Below are positions 8,410 to 17,619 of a stretch of DNA of 64,000 nt, piece after piece. The translations under genes and the position numbers were made by a program. This DNA comes from Sphingobacteriales bacterium 16-39-50 (GTDB taxonomy: Bacteria; Bacteroidota; Bacteroidia; Sphingobacteriales; Sphingobacteriaceae): positions 124,001-188,000 of the forward strand of contig NCHA01000001.1 of NCBI GenBank assembly GCA_002257025.1, written 5' to 3'. The notes beneath the pieces were generated by a model, which worked only from the letters and a program-made list of their open reading frames with translations, made no database searches and had not been told where the DNA came from. Within the stretch, counting starts at the first letter, position 1, and every line of letters starts with the position of its first letter.

Positions 8410-9123
8410 ATGGAAGAAGCAGAATCCTATGAACATGTTTTAAGGCTACTGGAGAACAAAGCTTCAGTAAAACAGCAAATTTTTAAGACCACTTCTACTG
8501 TTTTTAATCAGTTTAAAGTTGTGCTTCAGGAGATTTGTCAGGATATGCAGAGCGACTTTTCTAAAATAGATCAGAATGTTGAGATCAGCTATTCAGACAG
8601 AGGTGATTTTGAAGCACAGCTTAAGTTTTCTGGTGATGTGCTAGTTTTATCCATGCACAGCAATGTGTTCAGTTTCCCTCCTGAACATGAGATTAATAAA
8701 CTAAAGTACGTGCAGGAGGATTCTTCCAGAAAGTACTGTGGGATTATTCACCTTCATAATTTTCTTGCCGACTCTTTAAAGTATAACAGAAGCTCAGATA
8801 TTGGTTATCTGATAGGTAGGATATTCATAAACAAAGAAGAACATTTCTTTGTAGACGGTCAGAGCCAGCTTGGTTTTCTTTTTAACTCATTCTGGAAAGG
8901 TAAACTCAAAAAAGAACAAATTAGGAAGATTCTCGAACTTGCAATTATATATTGTATGGATTTTGACCTGCTTACGCCGCCTTTTGAAACAGTCAGGCAA
9001 ATATCACTTGAGGAAAAACAATATATGGGCTCAAATTCCGGATATCCTACCGGCAAGCGTATGGGATATAAGTTTAAACAGGAACTCGATACTCAGTTAA
9101 CCCCGGTAAATAAGAGGGAATAG
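8410..9123 (+). CDS. Conserved hypothetical cytoplasmic protein
   Basis: This 237-residue protein has no signal peptide or membrane segment. It starts with a predicted helix (EEAESYEHVLRLLENKASVKQQ), then alternating beta and alpha segments and a basic C-terminus (GKRMGYKFKQELDTQ). I do not recognise a named family. An in-frame start exists upstream inside proS, but the ATG at 8410, nine bases after the proS stop, is the natural choice. Linkage to proS suggests a housekeeping role, but nothing in the sequence indicates a reaction. Confidence 0.65.
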   Translation: MEEAESYEHVLRLLENKASVKQQIFKTTSTVFNQFKVVLQEICQDMQSDFSKIDQNVEISYSDRGDFEAQLKFSGDVLVLSMHSNVFSFPPEHEINKLKYVQEDSSRKYCGIIHLHNFLADSLKYNRSSDIGYLIGRIFINKEEHFFVDGQSQLGFLFNSFWKGKLKKEQIRKILELAIIYCMDFDLLTPPFETVRQISLEEKQYMGSNSGYPTGKRMGYKFKQELDTQLTPVNKRE

Positions 9124-9139
9124 GCTATCCTAAACTCAA

Positions 9140-9167
9140 TTTATTCAGAACTATATCCATAGCTTTG
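9140..9167 (+). promoter_or_regulatory. Candidate promoter of the first trans-sulfuration gene
   Basis: TAGCTTTG (9160-9167) matches TAnnTTTG and is preceded by TTTA 17 bases upstream. The transcript would have a leader of about 25 bases before the ATG at 9198. Confidence 0.4.
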
Positions 9168-9197
9168 TAATACGCTGCAATTTTTAATAAAAACTCT

Positions 9198-10337
9198 ATG
9201 AAATTCGGAACCAAAGCAATACATGCTGGTCAGGAACCAGATCCAAGCACCGGGGCAATAATGACCCCAATCTATCAGACCTCGACCTACTGGCAGAAGT
9301 CGCCTGGCGACAATAAGGGATTTGAATATTCCAGGGGAACAAACCCAACACGTAAAGCGTTGGAATCATGTCTTGCGGCGCTTGAGAATGCAAAACACGG
9401 ACTGGCATTTTCCAGTGGGATGGGAGCAACAGATGCTGTCATGAAACTTTTAAGTCCGGGAGATGAGGTGATTACAGGCGATGATCTTTATGGAGGCTCT
9501 TATCGCATTTTTACAAAGATATTTTCCAATTATGGCATCAAATTTCATTTTATAAATATGAATGATGCACAGAATGTGAAGCAATATGTAAACCAGAATA
9601 CCAAATTAATCTGGATTGAAACACCTACAAATCCAACTATGCAAATTGTTGATATTGAGGCTGTTTCTGTAATTGCAAAGGCAAATAACATTTTACTGGC
9701 AGTTGATAATACCTTTGCATCTCCGTACCTTCAGAATCCGATAGATCTGGGAGCTGATATCGTCATGCATTCGGTTACAAAATACCTTGGTGGCCACTCG
9801 GATGTCGTTATGGGCGCATTAATGCTAAATGATGATGATCTGTATAAACGTCTTTGGTTTATTTACAATGCCTGTGGTGCAACACCTGGCCCAATGGATA
9901 GTTTCCTTGTTTTGAGAGGACTGAAAACCCTTCATCTTCGAATGAAAGCGCATTGTGAGAATGGCCGGCAGATAGCCGCATATTTGAAAACACATCCTAA
10001 AGTTGATAAAATATATTGGCCAGGATTCACAGATCACCCAAACCATGATATTGCAAAAAAGCAAATGCGTGATTTTGGTGGAATGATTTCTATTACATTG
10101 AAAGGTGCTGATTTGAAGGAGACTTTCAGAGTGGCTTCCTCATTTAAGGTATTTTCATTAGCCGAATCACTTGGTGGTGTTGAATCGCTGATTAATCACC
10201 CTGTTTCGATGACCCATGGCTCTATTCCAAAAGCTGAACGTGATAAAGTTGGAGTTACAGATAACCTTTTACGTTTAAGTGTGGGAGTAGAGGATATAGA
10301 GGATTTGCTTGATGATTTGAAACAAGCACTTTCCTGA
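9198..10337 (+). CDS. Cystathionine gamma-synthase / gamma-lyase (PLP)
   Basis: This 379-residue member of the Cys/Met-metabolism PLP family has FSSGMGAT (71-78) for cofactor phosphate binding, DDLYGGSYR (95-103), AVDNTFASP and the Schiff-base lysine K195 in HSVTKYLGGHSD. The C-terminal SLGGVESLINHPVSMTH is the standard substrate-side motif. Such enzymes either join cysteine and an activated homoserine to give cystathionine or cleave cystathionine to cysteine; sequence alone does not settle which. A 28-base gap leads to the TIGR02757 gene. Two further family members occur at 60929 and 62542. Confidence 0.9.
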   Translation: MKFGTKAIHAGQEPDPSTGAIMTPIYQTSTYWQKSPGDNKGFEYSRGTNPTRKALESCLAALENAKHGLAFSSGMGATDAVMKLLSPGDEVITGDDLYGGSYRIFTKIFSNYGIKFHFINMNDAQNVKQYVNQNTKLIWIETPTNPTMQIVDIEAVSVIAKANNILLAVDNTFASPYLQNPIDLGADIVMHSVTKYLGGHSDVVMGALMLNDDDLYKRLWFIYNACGATPGPMDSFLVLRGLKTLHLRMKAHCENGRQIAAYLKTHPKVDKIYWPGFTDHPNHDIAKKQMRDFGGMISITLKGADLKETFRVASSFKVFSLAESLGGVESLINHPVSMTHGSIPKAERDKVGVTDNLLRLSVGVEDIEDLLDDLKQALS

Positions 10338-10365
10338 TACACTTATCCTTTAAGGAATACTTCAA

Positions 10366-11277
10366 ATGGCAGATTACCCGTCTTCCTTTCACACTTTTCA
10401 GGACCTGAAGGAATTTCTTGATATTAAATTCGATCAGTATAATCGGCCAGGTTTTATAGAAAATGATCCTATCTGTATTCCTCATCAGTTTACTAAGAAA
10501 CAGGATATCGAAATCATGGGTTTCTGGGCATCAATTCTGGCCTGGGGTCAAAGGAAAACGATAATAAATAAGTGTAGCGAACTCATTACTATGATGGATG
10601 GTGCTCCCTATGATTTTATTAAAAATCACAGGGATACTGACTTGAAACGATTTACCAATTTTAAGCACCGCACCTTTAACGATACGGATACCTTATATTT
10701 CATTGAGTTTTTCAGACAGCACTATTTACAGTCTGACACATTGGAAACAGCCTTTAAAACTTTAAGACCAGATATTTTTCGTAAAGAATTTCTTGAAGAA
10801 GGAAAGCAATCTTTGGAGAATACTGAGACTGCTTCTTCACCATGTTACGTCGGCGAATTGATAAATAAGAAAGAGGAATCCGTCATAGAAATTGCTTTAA
10901 ATTCATTTAGAAATTATTTTTTCTCATTGCCTGATTTTCCTGCACGTACTAAAAAGCATATCAGTTCTCCTTCGCAAAAATCAACATGTAAAAGACTGAA
11001 TATGTTCCTGCGATGGATGGTTCGCAAGGATGATCGTGGTGTGGATTTCGGACTCTGGAACAGCATTAGACCTTCAGATCTGATTTGTCCAACGGACCTT
11101 CATGTTGAACGTGTGGCCAGAAAGTTAAAACTCATAAGCAGGAAGCAGGTTGATTGGCAAACTGCGACTGAACTAACCGAAAACCTTCGCAAATTTGATC
11201 CTCTGGATCCCGTCAAGTATGATTTTGCATTATTTGGTTTAGGTATTGAGGAACAATTTCAGAACCGGATAACCTGA
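10366..11277 (+). CDS. TIGR02757 family protein (DUF2400)
   Basis: This 303-residue protein has the family hallmark segments MGFWASILAWGQR (51-63), RLNMFLRWMVRKDDRGVDFGLW and the C-terminal HVERVARKLKL ... DPVKYDFALFGLG. Members are widespread in Bacteroidota and other bacteria, and no biochemical function is established. The C-terminal half resembles the helix-hairpin-helix architecture of DNA glycosylases, which is only suggestive. It follows the PLP enzyme closely and converges on the AI-2E-type permease gene, with 20 bases between the stops. Confidence 0.85.
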   Translation: MADYPSSFHTFQDLKEFLDIKFDQYNRPGFIENDPICIPHQFTKKQDIEIMGFWASILAWGQRKTIINKCSELITMMDGAPYDFIKNHRDTDLKRFTNFKHRTFNDTDTLYFIEFFRQHYLQSDTLETAFKTLRPDIFRKEFLEEGKQSLENTETASSPCYVGELINKKEESVIEIALNSFRNYFFSLPDFPARTKKHISSPSQKSTCKRLNMFLRWMVRKDDRGVDFGLWNSIRPSDLICPTDLHVERVARKLKLISRKQVDWQTATELTENLRKFDPLDPVKYDFALFGLGIEEQFQNRIT

Positions 11278-11297
11278 ATTAGACTTTTGCATTTTAT

Positions 11298-12410
11298 CTA
11301 AACTTCTACATCATCAATTTTCTTTTTTCGAACAATCAATTTGGGAAATTTGAGTGGCTTTTTCTGGATTACCTCATCTCCAAGAAGAATTCCCCAGGGC
11401 TTGAACATTTCAGATCGGTCAAAAATTACTTTCAAAATAGCGATCATCGGGAGGGCAAGGAACATGCCGGTAAAACCTGCAAGACTTCCTGAAATAAATA
11501 CACCTAATATTGCGGCAAAAGCATTTATTCTGACTTTTGAGCCTACAATTCTGGGCATTAAAATGTTATTGTCAAGAAACTGAACCGCTGCAATAACTCC
11601 CAATACTATAAATACCGGTAATATTTCCTGTGAACTGGTTAGTGTGAGAAGAACGCCTATGATGTTTCCGATCAAAGCACCTATGTAGGGTATAAGGTTT
11701 AGTATTGCAAAGATTACACCTATTAAAAGTGCGTGCTTTATGCCAAAAAGAAGTAACAATCCACCTAAGAGGACAATGATATAACTAATCTGGATCATAA
11801 GACCAATCAGGTATCCTTTAATTATTTCTTCGGTTTCTTTCATTACTTCCTCAACTTTTTTATGCTCTGATTTTTCAAACCATACAAATACAAAACGGAT
11901 CAGCAGACCTTTATAGGAAAGGAATAAATAGATGTATATGGGTACCAGACCAATATAAATTAATATAGAAGTAATTGAATTTGCGGCACCGCCGAGAATT
12001 GCTCCTGCGTTCGACAGAACTTTATTACTCTGCTCATTTATAAATTTTAGCTGCTCGGGAGTGGAAAAATTTGTTTTTTTGTTAATCCATCCGCTCAATT
12101 CAGCCAAATGAATGGATATATTCTTCTTAATCATTGGAAATTCAGCCAGGAGACTGTTGATTTGTCCGGTAAAGAACCAAATTGCAAGCGCAATTAAAAC
12201 AGCACCAAGTAAAATGGGTAAAAGTATCGCCAAAAATTCGGGTGCTTTCTTTGATCTCAGAAATCGGTAAACCGGAAGCAGAACTATGCTCAGAAAAAAA
12301 GCAAGAATGACAGGCATAATAATTTGCTGTCCATAAGCCAGTATAATACCTAAAAGGCAAATACCCATTAATTCGATTGATCGTTTAACGGTTAGTGGTA
12401 ATTCCTTCAT
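11298..12410 (-). CDS. AI-2E family transporter (PerM/TqsA-like permease)
   Basis: This 370-residue membrane protein has about eight transmembrane segments and the family layout. An N-terminal pair of helices is followed by a soluble region (about 85-140), then the C-terminal GVIFAILNLIPYIGALIG block and FLDNNILMPRIVGSKVRINAF. Family members export autoinducer-2 or act as Na+/H+ antiporters; the substrate here is unknown. The cytoplasmic tail is basic (RKKKIDD). The gene is monocistronic and divergent from the B12 locus. Confidence 0.87.
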   Translation of the reverse strand: MKELPLTVKRSIELMGICLLGIILAYGQQIIMPVILAFFLSIVLLPVYRFLRSKKAPEFLAILLPILLGAVLIALAIWFFTGQINSLLAEFPMIKKNISIHLAELSGWINKKTNFSTPEQLKFINEQSNKVLSNAGAILGGAANSITSILIYIGLVPIYIYLFLSYKGLLIRFVFVWFEKSEHKKVEEVMKETEEIIKGYLIGLMIQISYIIVLLGGLLLLFGIKHALLIGVIFAILNLIPYIGALIGNIIGVLLTLTSSQEILPVFIVLGVIAAVQFLDNNILMPRIVGSKVRINAFAAILGVFISGSLAGFTGMFLALPMIAILKVIFDRSEMFKPWGILLGDEVIQKKPLKFPKLIVRKKKIDDVEV

Positions 12411-12622
12411 AAATTTCTTATTAATCTTTTTCTTACAATTTTAAGGCCAGTAAAACCATTAACTATTAATAAATATTCAAATCAACTTTTGAACTTCTCA
12501 GGGTATAGATTTTATTGATATGCTTTACTCGTCAGTCTTTGGTACTCAATACAATACATATTATCTTTCTTTCTAAAGATAATTATTAAGCCTAAAACTA
12601 GAACAACCTATTCTCAAATTCA

Positions 12623-12653
12623 TTTGAATTTGTTAAAGCTTATGCTAAATTTG
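12623..12653 (+). promoter_or_regulatory. Consensus Bacteroidota promoter of the B12 locus
   Basis: TTTG at 12623-12626 is followed 19 bases later by TAAATTTG (12646-12653), an excellent match to the housekeeping consensus. Transcription would start about five bases further on, right at the 5' edge of the cobalamin riboswitch. Confidence 0.7.
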
Positions 12654-12658
12654 CGATG

Positions 12659-12830
12659 CTTTAGGTTTCCGAAATCATATTCGGAATTAAAAGGGAACCG
12701 GGTTAGAATCCCGGACAGTCCCGCTGCTGTGTTCTCCATAACGGTATCCAAAATAAAGCCACTTTTCGCCTCAGGCGGATGGGAAGGCAGGATAAACCGG
12801 GAGTAAGTCAGAAGACCTGCCTCAGCATAA
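12659..12830 (+). promoter_or_regulatory. Cobalamin riboswitch
   Basis: The region has the conserved blocks of the adenosylcobalamin aptamer in order: AGGTTTCCGAAAT near the 5' end, AAGGGAACCGGGTTAGAATC and CAGTCCCGCTGCTGTG in the core, then AAGCCAC and GGGAAGGC. It ends with the B12 box AAGTCAGAAGACCTGCC at 12805-12821. The sequence from 12822 to the ATG at 12942 is the likely expression platform. Binding of cobalamin should shut off the downstream receptor gene. Family identity is very clear; whether control is transcriptional or translational is not. Confidence 0.95.
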
Positions 12831-12941
12831 TAATTCATAGCTTTCGGGGATTGAAGCTTGGAGAGGACTATTCGCAAGAATGGATCCATTTCTGGTATTC
12901 CTTCATTATCTGTTTGCTGTGGGACAAAAACTCACAACAAA

Positions 12942-14840
12942 ATGAAAACAAAAAAACTTTACGTTGGGGTAAGTCTGGGACTTGCACAACTGGTATTGCT
13001 AAACAGCAGTGCCCTGGCACAGGAAAGACCTGCGTCAAATCTCGATGAAGTGGTGGTAGTTGCCAGCCGTTCGCCCAAAAGATTATCGGAGATTGGAAAG
13101 GTGGTTCGGGTAATCACTGCAGAAACAATTTCAAAAAGTCAGGGCAGAACTTTGCCCGAACTGTTAAATAATGTGGCAGGTTTGACGATAGGAGGAAATG
13201 GAGGCAATCCGGCTGATATTAAGGCTGTATATCTTCGTGGAGCAAGTGCTGCTAATACCCTGATACTGATTGATGGTATTCCTGTTAATGATGCGTCAGA
13301 AATATCAGGGGAATACAATATTTCATCCATTGCAATTGAAAATATCGAGCGCATCGAAATTTTAAAGGGAGGAAATTCTACTTTATATGGTTCTGACGCA
13401 GTAGCAGGTGTTATTAATGTGATTACCAGAAAAGGCAGCGGAAAATTAGCGGCAAATCTTCTGGCCACCGGTGGAAGCTACGGAACTTTTAAGCAAGTTT
13501 TAGGTTTGAGCGGACAAATTGAAAATACATCTCTGACCTTCAATGCCTCTAATCTGGATTCGGAGAATTTCTCTTCTGCGCTGCCTGCTAATGCTGAACC
13601 TGGCTTTGACAAGGATGGATTCCATCAGAAATCCATGATGTTTAATATCGGGCAGCAGGTTAGTAAAAACTTTCTGCTAAGAGGAAACTTTCAGGCTAAT
13701 AATAATTCTGCCGACCTTGATAATGGTGCATTTGCTGATGCAAAGGATTATACCTACAATAAATCTTCATTTTTGGCTGGAATTGGGGGAAAGTTGAATT
13801 TAAATAAAGCAGTTCTCAATTTCAATCTAAGCCAGAATAACCTTAAAAATAAATACAATAATCAGGGTTCACTTACCAATAATACAGGAAATATTACACA
13901 CCTGGAAAGTAACCTAAATTATGCTTTTAATAATTTCCTTGATGTCGCAAGTGGAATTTCATACAGAAATCTAAGCACTGATCAGAGAAATCCATTTAGT
14001 TCAAGGTTATTTGCAGACAATAATATAAAAAGTCTGTTCACATCTCTTTTTATTAAAACTAAAATGGGTTTTCAGGCGGAGATAGGAGGTCGATTTAATG
14101 ATCATAGTGAATACGGCAGTAATTTTACCTATACTTTTAACCCATCTTACCTTATTGCAGGGCGATATAAACTCTATGCAAACCTTTCATCGGCTTATCG
14201 AGTGCCATCCTTGTACCAGCTGTTTTCAGAATATGGTAACCTATCACTAAGTCCTGAAACATCCCGTACTTATGAAGCTGGTTTTGATCTGAATTTTACT
14301 TCGCAAATAAATCTCTCACTTTCTTATTTTAAAAGGGATGTTGAAAATGTAATTGATTTTGGCCAGATAGCTGCAGGCCGATTTGGTTATATAAACCAAA
14401 ATAAGCAGAATGATAAAGGTTATGAAGTTGAACTAAGTTACAAGCCAAATGGACTCTTGAATCTGAATGCTTTCTATGCTTATGTTGATGGGGAGATGAC
14501 TACTCCGGCAGGTACATCATTTAATCTATTCAGAAGGCCAAAGAATTCTTTCGGGCTAAATGCTGGTCTTGATCTAAGTAAATCCCTAAGCTTTAATCTG
14601 ATCTATAAGTTTACGGGTGACAGAAGAGACAGATATTATGATGGTAAGACTTTCAAAACAGTGGAAGCTGAACTTGGTTCATTTAATGTGCTGGATGTTT
14701 ATGCTCAATACAAAGTTTCAACCAGACTTAGCTTGTTTACTGATGTTAAGAATTTACTGGATGAGAATTATGTCGAATTTGCAGGCTATCAAACCAAAGG
14801 GATTAATTTTAATGCTGGATTTAAGTTAGATATCCGATAA
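12942..14840 (+). CDS. btuB: TonB-dependent cobalamin receptor (BtuB-like)
   Basis: This 632-residue outer-membrane protein has a signal peptide ending ALAQ (about 27) and a TonB-box-like DEVVVVAS (35-42). The plug domain (PELLNNVAGLTI, VYLRGASAANTLILIDG, IERIEILKGGNSTLYGSDAVAGVINVITRKG) is followed by a 22-strand-type barrel ending GFKLDIR. The cobalamin riboswitch directly upstream identifies the likely cargo as vitamin B12 or a corrinoid. A TTG start at 12858 is possible in frame but would add an unrelated leader; the ATG at 12942 gives a proper signal peptide. A terminator follows. Confidence 0.93.
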   Translation: MKTKKLYVGVSLGLAQLVLLNSSALAQERPASNLDEVVVVASRSPKRLSEIGKVVRVITAETISKSQGRTLPELLNNVAGLTIGGNGGNPADIKAVYLRGASAANTLILIDGIPVNDASEISGEYNISSIAIENIERIEILKGGNSTLYGSDAVAGVINVITRKGSGKLAANLLATGGSYGTFKQVLGLSGQIENTSLTFNASNLDSENFSSALPANAEPGFDKDGFHQKSMMFNIGQQVSKNFLLRGNFQANNNSADLDNGAFADAKDYTYNKSSFLAGIGGKLNLNKAVLNFNLSQNNLKNKYNNQGSLTNNTGNITHLESNLNYAFNNFLDVASGISYRNLSTDQRNPFSSRLFADNNIKSLFTSLFIKTKMGFQAEIGGRFNDHSEYGSNFTYTFNPSYLIAGRYKLYANLSSAYRVPSLYQLFSEYGNLSLSPETSRTYEAGFDLNFTSQINLSLSYFKRDVENVIDFGQIAAGRFGYINQNKQNDKGYEVELSYKPNGLLNLNAFYAYVDGEMTTPAGTSFNLFRRPKNSFGLNAGLDLSKSLSFNLIYKFTGDRRDRYYDGKTFKTVEAELGSFNVLDVYAQYKVSTRLSLFTDVKNLLDENYVEFAGYQTKGINFNAGFKLDIR

Positions 14841-14858
14841 GTTGCAAAACCAAATAAT

Positions 14859-14890
14859 AAATAGCGATGGATGTAAATTCATCGCTATTT
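14859..14890 (+). terminator. Intrinsic terminator after btuB
   Basis: An 11-bp stem (AAATAGCGATG, 14859-14869, with 14880-14890) and 10-nt loop are followed by TTGTTTTT. It should separate btuB from most downstream transcription. Confidence 0.75.
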
Positions 14891-14912
14891 TTGTTTTTAA
14901 GACAGATTATTC

Positions 14913-15605
14913 ATGAAGAAGGCAGTTTTATTCTGGAGTGGGGGAAAGGATTCAGCAATGGCATTGCATAGGCTTAAACAAAATCCTCAAGTAGAAATAA
15001 TGGGACTTGTAACCACTTTAAATAGTGATTTCAAGCGAATTTCAATGCATGGAATAGCTGAAAAAGTACTTGACAGACAAGCTGAACAATTAGGATTTCC
15101 AGTCATTAAAATGTGGGTATCCAATCAGCCTGACAACTATTCTTATGAAGCATCCTTTTTGAAAACCTGTACACAATTAGTAGAAATGGATGTTGATACG
15201 CTGGTATTTGGAGATATTTTTCTCGAAGACCTTCGGATATACCGTGAGGATTTAACAACAAAGGCGGGCTTGAAAACATATTTTCCTTTGTGGAAGAGTA
15301 GTTCAGTTGAGCTTCAGAAAGAGTTATCAGAAGGAGGTTTTGAAGCTATTACTTGTTGTGTACAGTCGGATAAATTAGGCAAGGATTGGATTGGCAAACA
15401 ACTAAATCCGGAATTCTTCATGAAATTACCTCCTGGAATTGATCCATTCGGAGAAAATGGTGAGTTCCACACGTTTTGTTATAATGGACCGGTTTTTCGA
15501 AACCCCATCACTTATGAAACCGGCGAAGTGGTGTTTAAGCCTTTGCAAATTAAACAAACAGACAGGGCAGAAGATGCTGGATTTTTATACCTGGATATTA
15601 TCTGA
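14913..15605 (+). CDS. DPH6-like PP-loop ATPase (diphthine-ammonia ligase family)
   Basis: This 230-residue protein has the PP-loop motif SGGKDSAM (9-16) and the family C-terminal signature GENGEFHTFCYNGPVF. Archaeal and eukaryotic relatives amidate diphthine on elongation factor 2, a modification bacteria lack, so the bacterial substrate must differ. It follows the B12 receptor but lies past a terminator, and is 8 bases from the sirtuin gene, with which it probably forms an operon. A role in cobalamin handling, for instance side-chain amidation chemistry, is speculation from position. Confidence 0.82.
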   Translation: MKKAVLFWSGGKDSAMALHRLKQNPQVEIMGLVTTLNSDFKRISMHGIAEKVLDRQAEQLGFPVIKMWVSNQPDNYSYEASFLKTCTQLVEMDVDTLVFGDIFLEDLRIYREDLTTKAGLKTYFPLWKSSSVELQKELSEGGFEAITCCVQSDKLGKDWIGKQLNPEFFMKLPPGIDPFGENGEFHTFCYNGPVFRNPITYETGEVVFKPLQIKQTDRAEDAGFLYLDII

Positions 15606-15613
15606 TAAGAATT

Positions 15614-16297
15614 ATGAAAAAAGTTGTTGTAGTAACAGGTGCCGGAATATCTGCAGAAAGTGGCCTGAAGACATTCAGAGATTCTGGCGGACTATGGGAG
15701 GGATATAATGTATATGATGTTGCAACTCCTGAAGCTTGGAAGCGCGATCCGGATCTGGTTCAACATTTTTATAATGAGCGCCGTAAATCTGTTCTTGAGG
15801 CTGAACCCAATGCGGCACATTATGCTCTGGTAAAACTGGAAGAAAAATTTCAAGTGACAATCATTACTCAGAATATTGATGACCTGCATGAACGTGCGGG
15901 ATCTTCCAGAATTATTCATTTACATGGTCTGATCACAAAATCCCAGTCGGATAGAAATCCTAATCTGACCTATGATATCCTGGGATCGGAATTGAAAATA
16001 GGAGAACTGTGTGAATTAGGCTCTCAGCTGCGGCCGCACGTTGTTTGGTTTGGAGAAGCTGTACCGATGATTGAAAATGCAGCTAAAGAATGCTATGAGG
16101 CTGATATATTCATTGTAATTGGGACTTCATTGCAGGTTTATCCGGCAGCTGGCCTCATTGATCTGGTACCGGCGAAAGCGAAAAAAATACTGGTAGATCC
16201 CAGGGCAATGGAGATATCTGCAAAAAATATAGAAATGATCCCCGAAAATGCAGCAGCTGCAGTTCCTGAACTAGTAGAGCGTTTGTTAAATCAATGA
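15614..16297 (+). CDS. cobB: NAD-dependent protein deacylase (sirtuin)
   Basis: This 227-residue sirtuin has the NAD-binding GAGISAESG (9-17), TQNIDDLHERAG (85-96), the catalytic histidine H104 in HLHG, and VVWFGE. Y53 and R56 (YNER) match the Y-x-x-R pair used by desuccinylase/demalonylase-type sirtuins. The usual four zinc-ribbon cysteines are missing; only one Cys is present in that segment, which seems typical for Bacteroidota homologs. It removes acyl groups from lysines in metabolic enzymes. It is closely linked to the DPH6-like gene. Confidence 0.9.
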   Translation: MKKVVVVTGAGISAESGLKTFRDSGGLWEGYNVYDVATPEAWKRDPDLVQHFYNERRKSVLEAEPNAAHYALVKLEEKFQVTIITQNIDDLHERAGSSRIIHLHGLITKSQSDRNPNLTYDILGSELKIGELCELGSQLRPHVVWFGEAVPMIENAAKECYEADIFIVIGTSLQVYPAAGLIDLVPAKAKKILVDPRAMEISAKNIEMIPENAAAAVPELVERLLNQ

Positions 16298-16331
16298 GTG
16301 GATATCCTCTCTTGATTAAGTGTTGTTAATG

Positions 16332-16350
16332 GCTATACTATTGGTATAGC
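16332..16350. repeat. Short inverted repeat upstream of the amidohydrolase gene
   Basis: GCTATAC (16332-16338) and GTATAGC (16344-16350) flank a 5-nt spacer, lying between cobB and the next gene. It could be a weak terminator (only TTA follows) or an operator. Confidence 0.4.
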
Positions 16351-16430
16351 TTAGAAACTATCCGGGAGATTAGCATTATATTTACTGAAGGAGTGCGTTT
16401 GAACTTATTAAGAATTATAGCCAAATAACA

Positions 16431-17501
16431 ATGGAGCAAAACTCGAGAAGGAATTTTTTGAAAAAATCGGCATTAACCGCCGGTCTTACTACTATAGGTA
16501 GTATAGGCTTAGCTGAGTCAATAAAAAGCGACCTTCCTTCAGATGGTGCTTTAAACCCAGCCGGAAAACTTCCAAGGGAGGTTTGGATAGCAAGCTTTTC
16601 GCAGGAAAGACTATCTGCAGAAACTCCTGACGATATGGTTAAAAGAGTAATGGAATCCCTTAAAGGAATCGAACCCTTTAGCCCTGATGTGGTCTGCCTT
16701 CCTGAATGTTTCTACATTGCAAATACTAAAATGGATGGGAAGTTCACTGTAGAACAAAGGATAAGTAAATCAGAAGAAGTGTTAAAGCAGTTTTCTGTTT
16801 TCTCTAAAAAACACAATTGCTACACGATTTGTTCTGTGGATACTCCTGCAGGCCATGGAATGTTTTATATCTCATCTGTCGTAATTGACCGTCAGGGGAA
16901 ACGGGTCGGAGCGTATCATAAAATTCATCCGACAGAAGGTGAAATAAAAAGTGGTGTTATGCCCGGACCTTTATTTCAGCCGGTTATTCAAACTGATTTC
17001 GGGAAAATAGGAGTTCAGATTTGCTTTGATTCATTGTGGGATGATGGATGGGAAATGTATCGGAAGCAGGGTGCAGAGATTATTTTCTTCCCTTCAGCCT
17101 TTGCTGCCGGACAAATGATTAACGCTCGTGCATGGAAGCATAAATGTGTGGTAGTTTCCAGTGCCAGGAAAGGAACCAGTAAAATATGTGATATTACTGG
17201 TGAGGAATTGGCAAAGACAGGATTTTGGAATCCTCAGCTTTGCTGGGCTCCTGTTAATCTTGAAAAAGTTTTCCTGCATTTATGGCCCTTCGTCCAGCAT
17301 TTTCCCGCCATTCAAAAAAAGTACGGACGCAAGGTGGATATAAAAGTATTCCATGAAGAAGAATGGGCTGTCATAGAAAGTTTATCTCCTGACGTATTTG
17401 TGAAGGATATTTTAAAGGAGTTTAATCTTAAAACTAACGAGGAGGTTATTGCTGAAGGCGAAAAAGCACAATTAGAAGCACGCAGAAAATATTCTTCCTG
17501 A
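16431..17501 (+). CDS. Tat-exported carbon-nitrogen hydrolase (nitrilase superfamily)
   Basis: This 356-residue protein begins with a twin-arginine signal (SRRNFLKKSALTAGL, residues 5-19), so it is probably exported folded. The nitrilase-superfamily triad is visible as E92 in CLPECFY, K164 in AYHKIHPTEGE and C198 in VQICFDSLWD. Members hydrolyse amides or nitriles; the substrate is not predictable here. The C-terminal 60 residues form a charged helical extension (LKEFNLKTNEEVIAEGEKAQLEARR). It is preceded by a 19-nt inverted repeat and followed by a terminator. Confidence 0.85.
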   Translation: MEQNSRRNFLKKSALTAGLTTIGSIGLAESIKSDLPSDGALNPAGKLPREVWIASFSQERLSAETPDDMVKRVMESLKGIEPFSPDVVCLPECFYIANTKMDGKFTVEQRISKSEEVLKQFSVFSKKHNCYTICSVDTPAGHGMFYISSVVIDRQGKRVGAYHKIHPTEGEIKSGVMPGPLFQPVIQTDFGKIGVQICFDSLWDDGWEMYRKQGAEIIFFPSAFAAGQMINARAWKHKCVVVSSARKGTSKICDITGEELAKTGFWNPQLCWAPVNLEKVFLHLWPFVQHFPAIQKKYGRKVDIKVFHEEEWAVIESLSPDVFVKDILKEFNLKTNEEVIAEGEKAQLEARRKYSS

Positions 17502-17534
17502 TTCCATCCAGTAGATCGTAAAATGTAACAAAAA

Positions 17535-17590
17535 ACCCGGACCTAATAATTCAATATTTCTTAAAAGAATCAGAATTGATATGTCCGGGT
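17535..17590. terminator. Hairpin between convergent genes
   Basis: ACCCGGAC (17535-17542) pairs with GTCCGGGT (17583-17590) around an A/T-rich insert that can itself fold. It is preceded by A-runs and followed by ATTCTTT. It probably terminates both the amidohydrolase and the DUF6580-like transcripts. Confidence 0.55.
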
Positions 17591-17619
17591 ATTCTTTAAA
17601 TTATTGCTAAAACTGCAAT

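Noticed and set aside
12703..12735. tRNA-like GGTTAGAATCCC segment
   Set aside because: It is part of the cobalamin aptamer core; no acceptor stem or anticodon arm fits.
12858..12941. Longer btuB start at TTG
   Set aside because: It would prepend 28 residues before a clean signal peptide and fall in the riboswitch expression platform.
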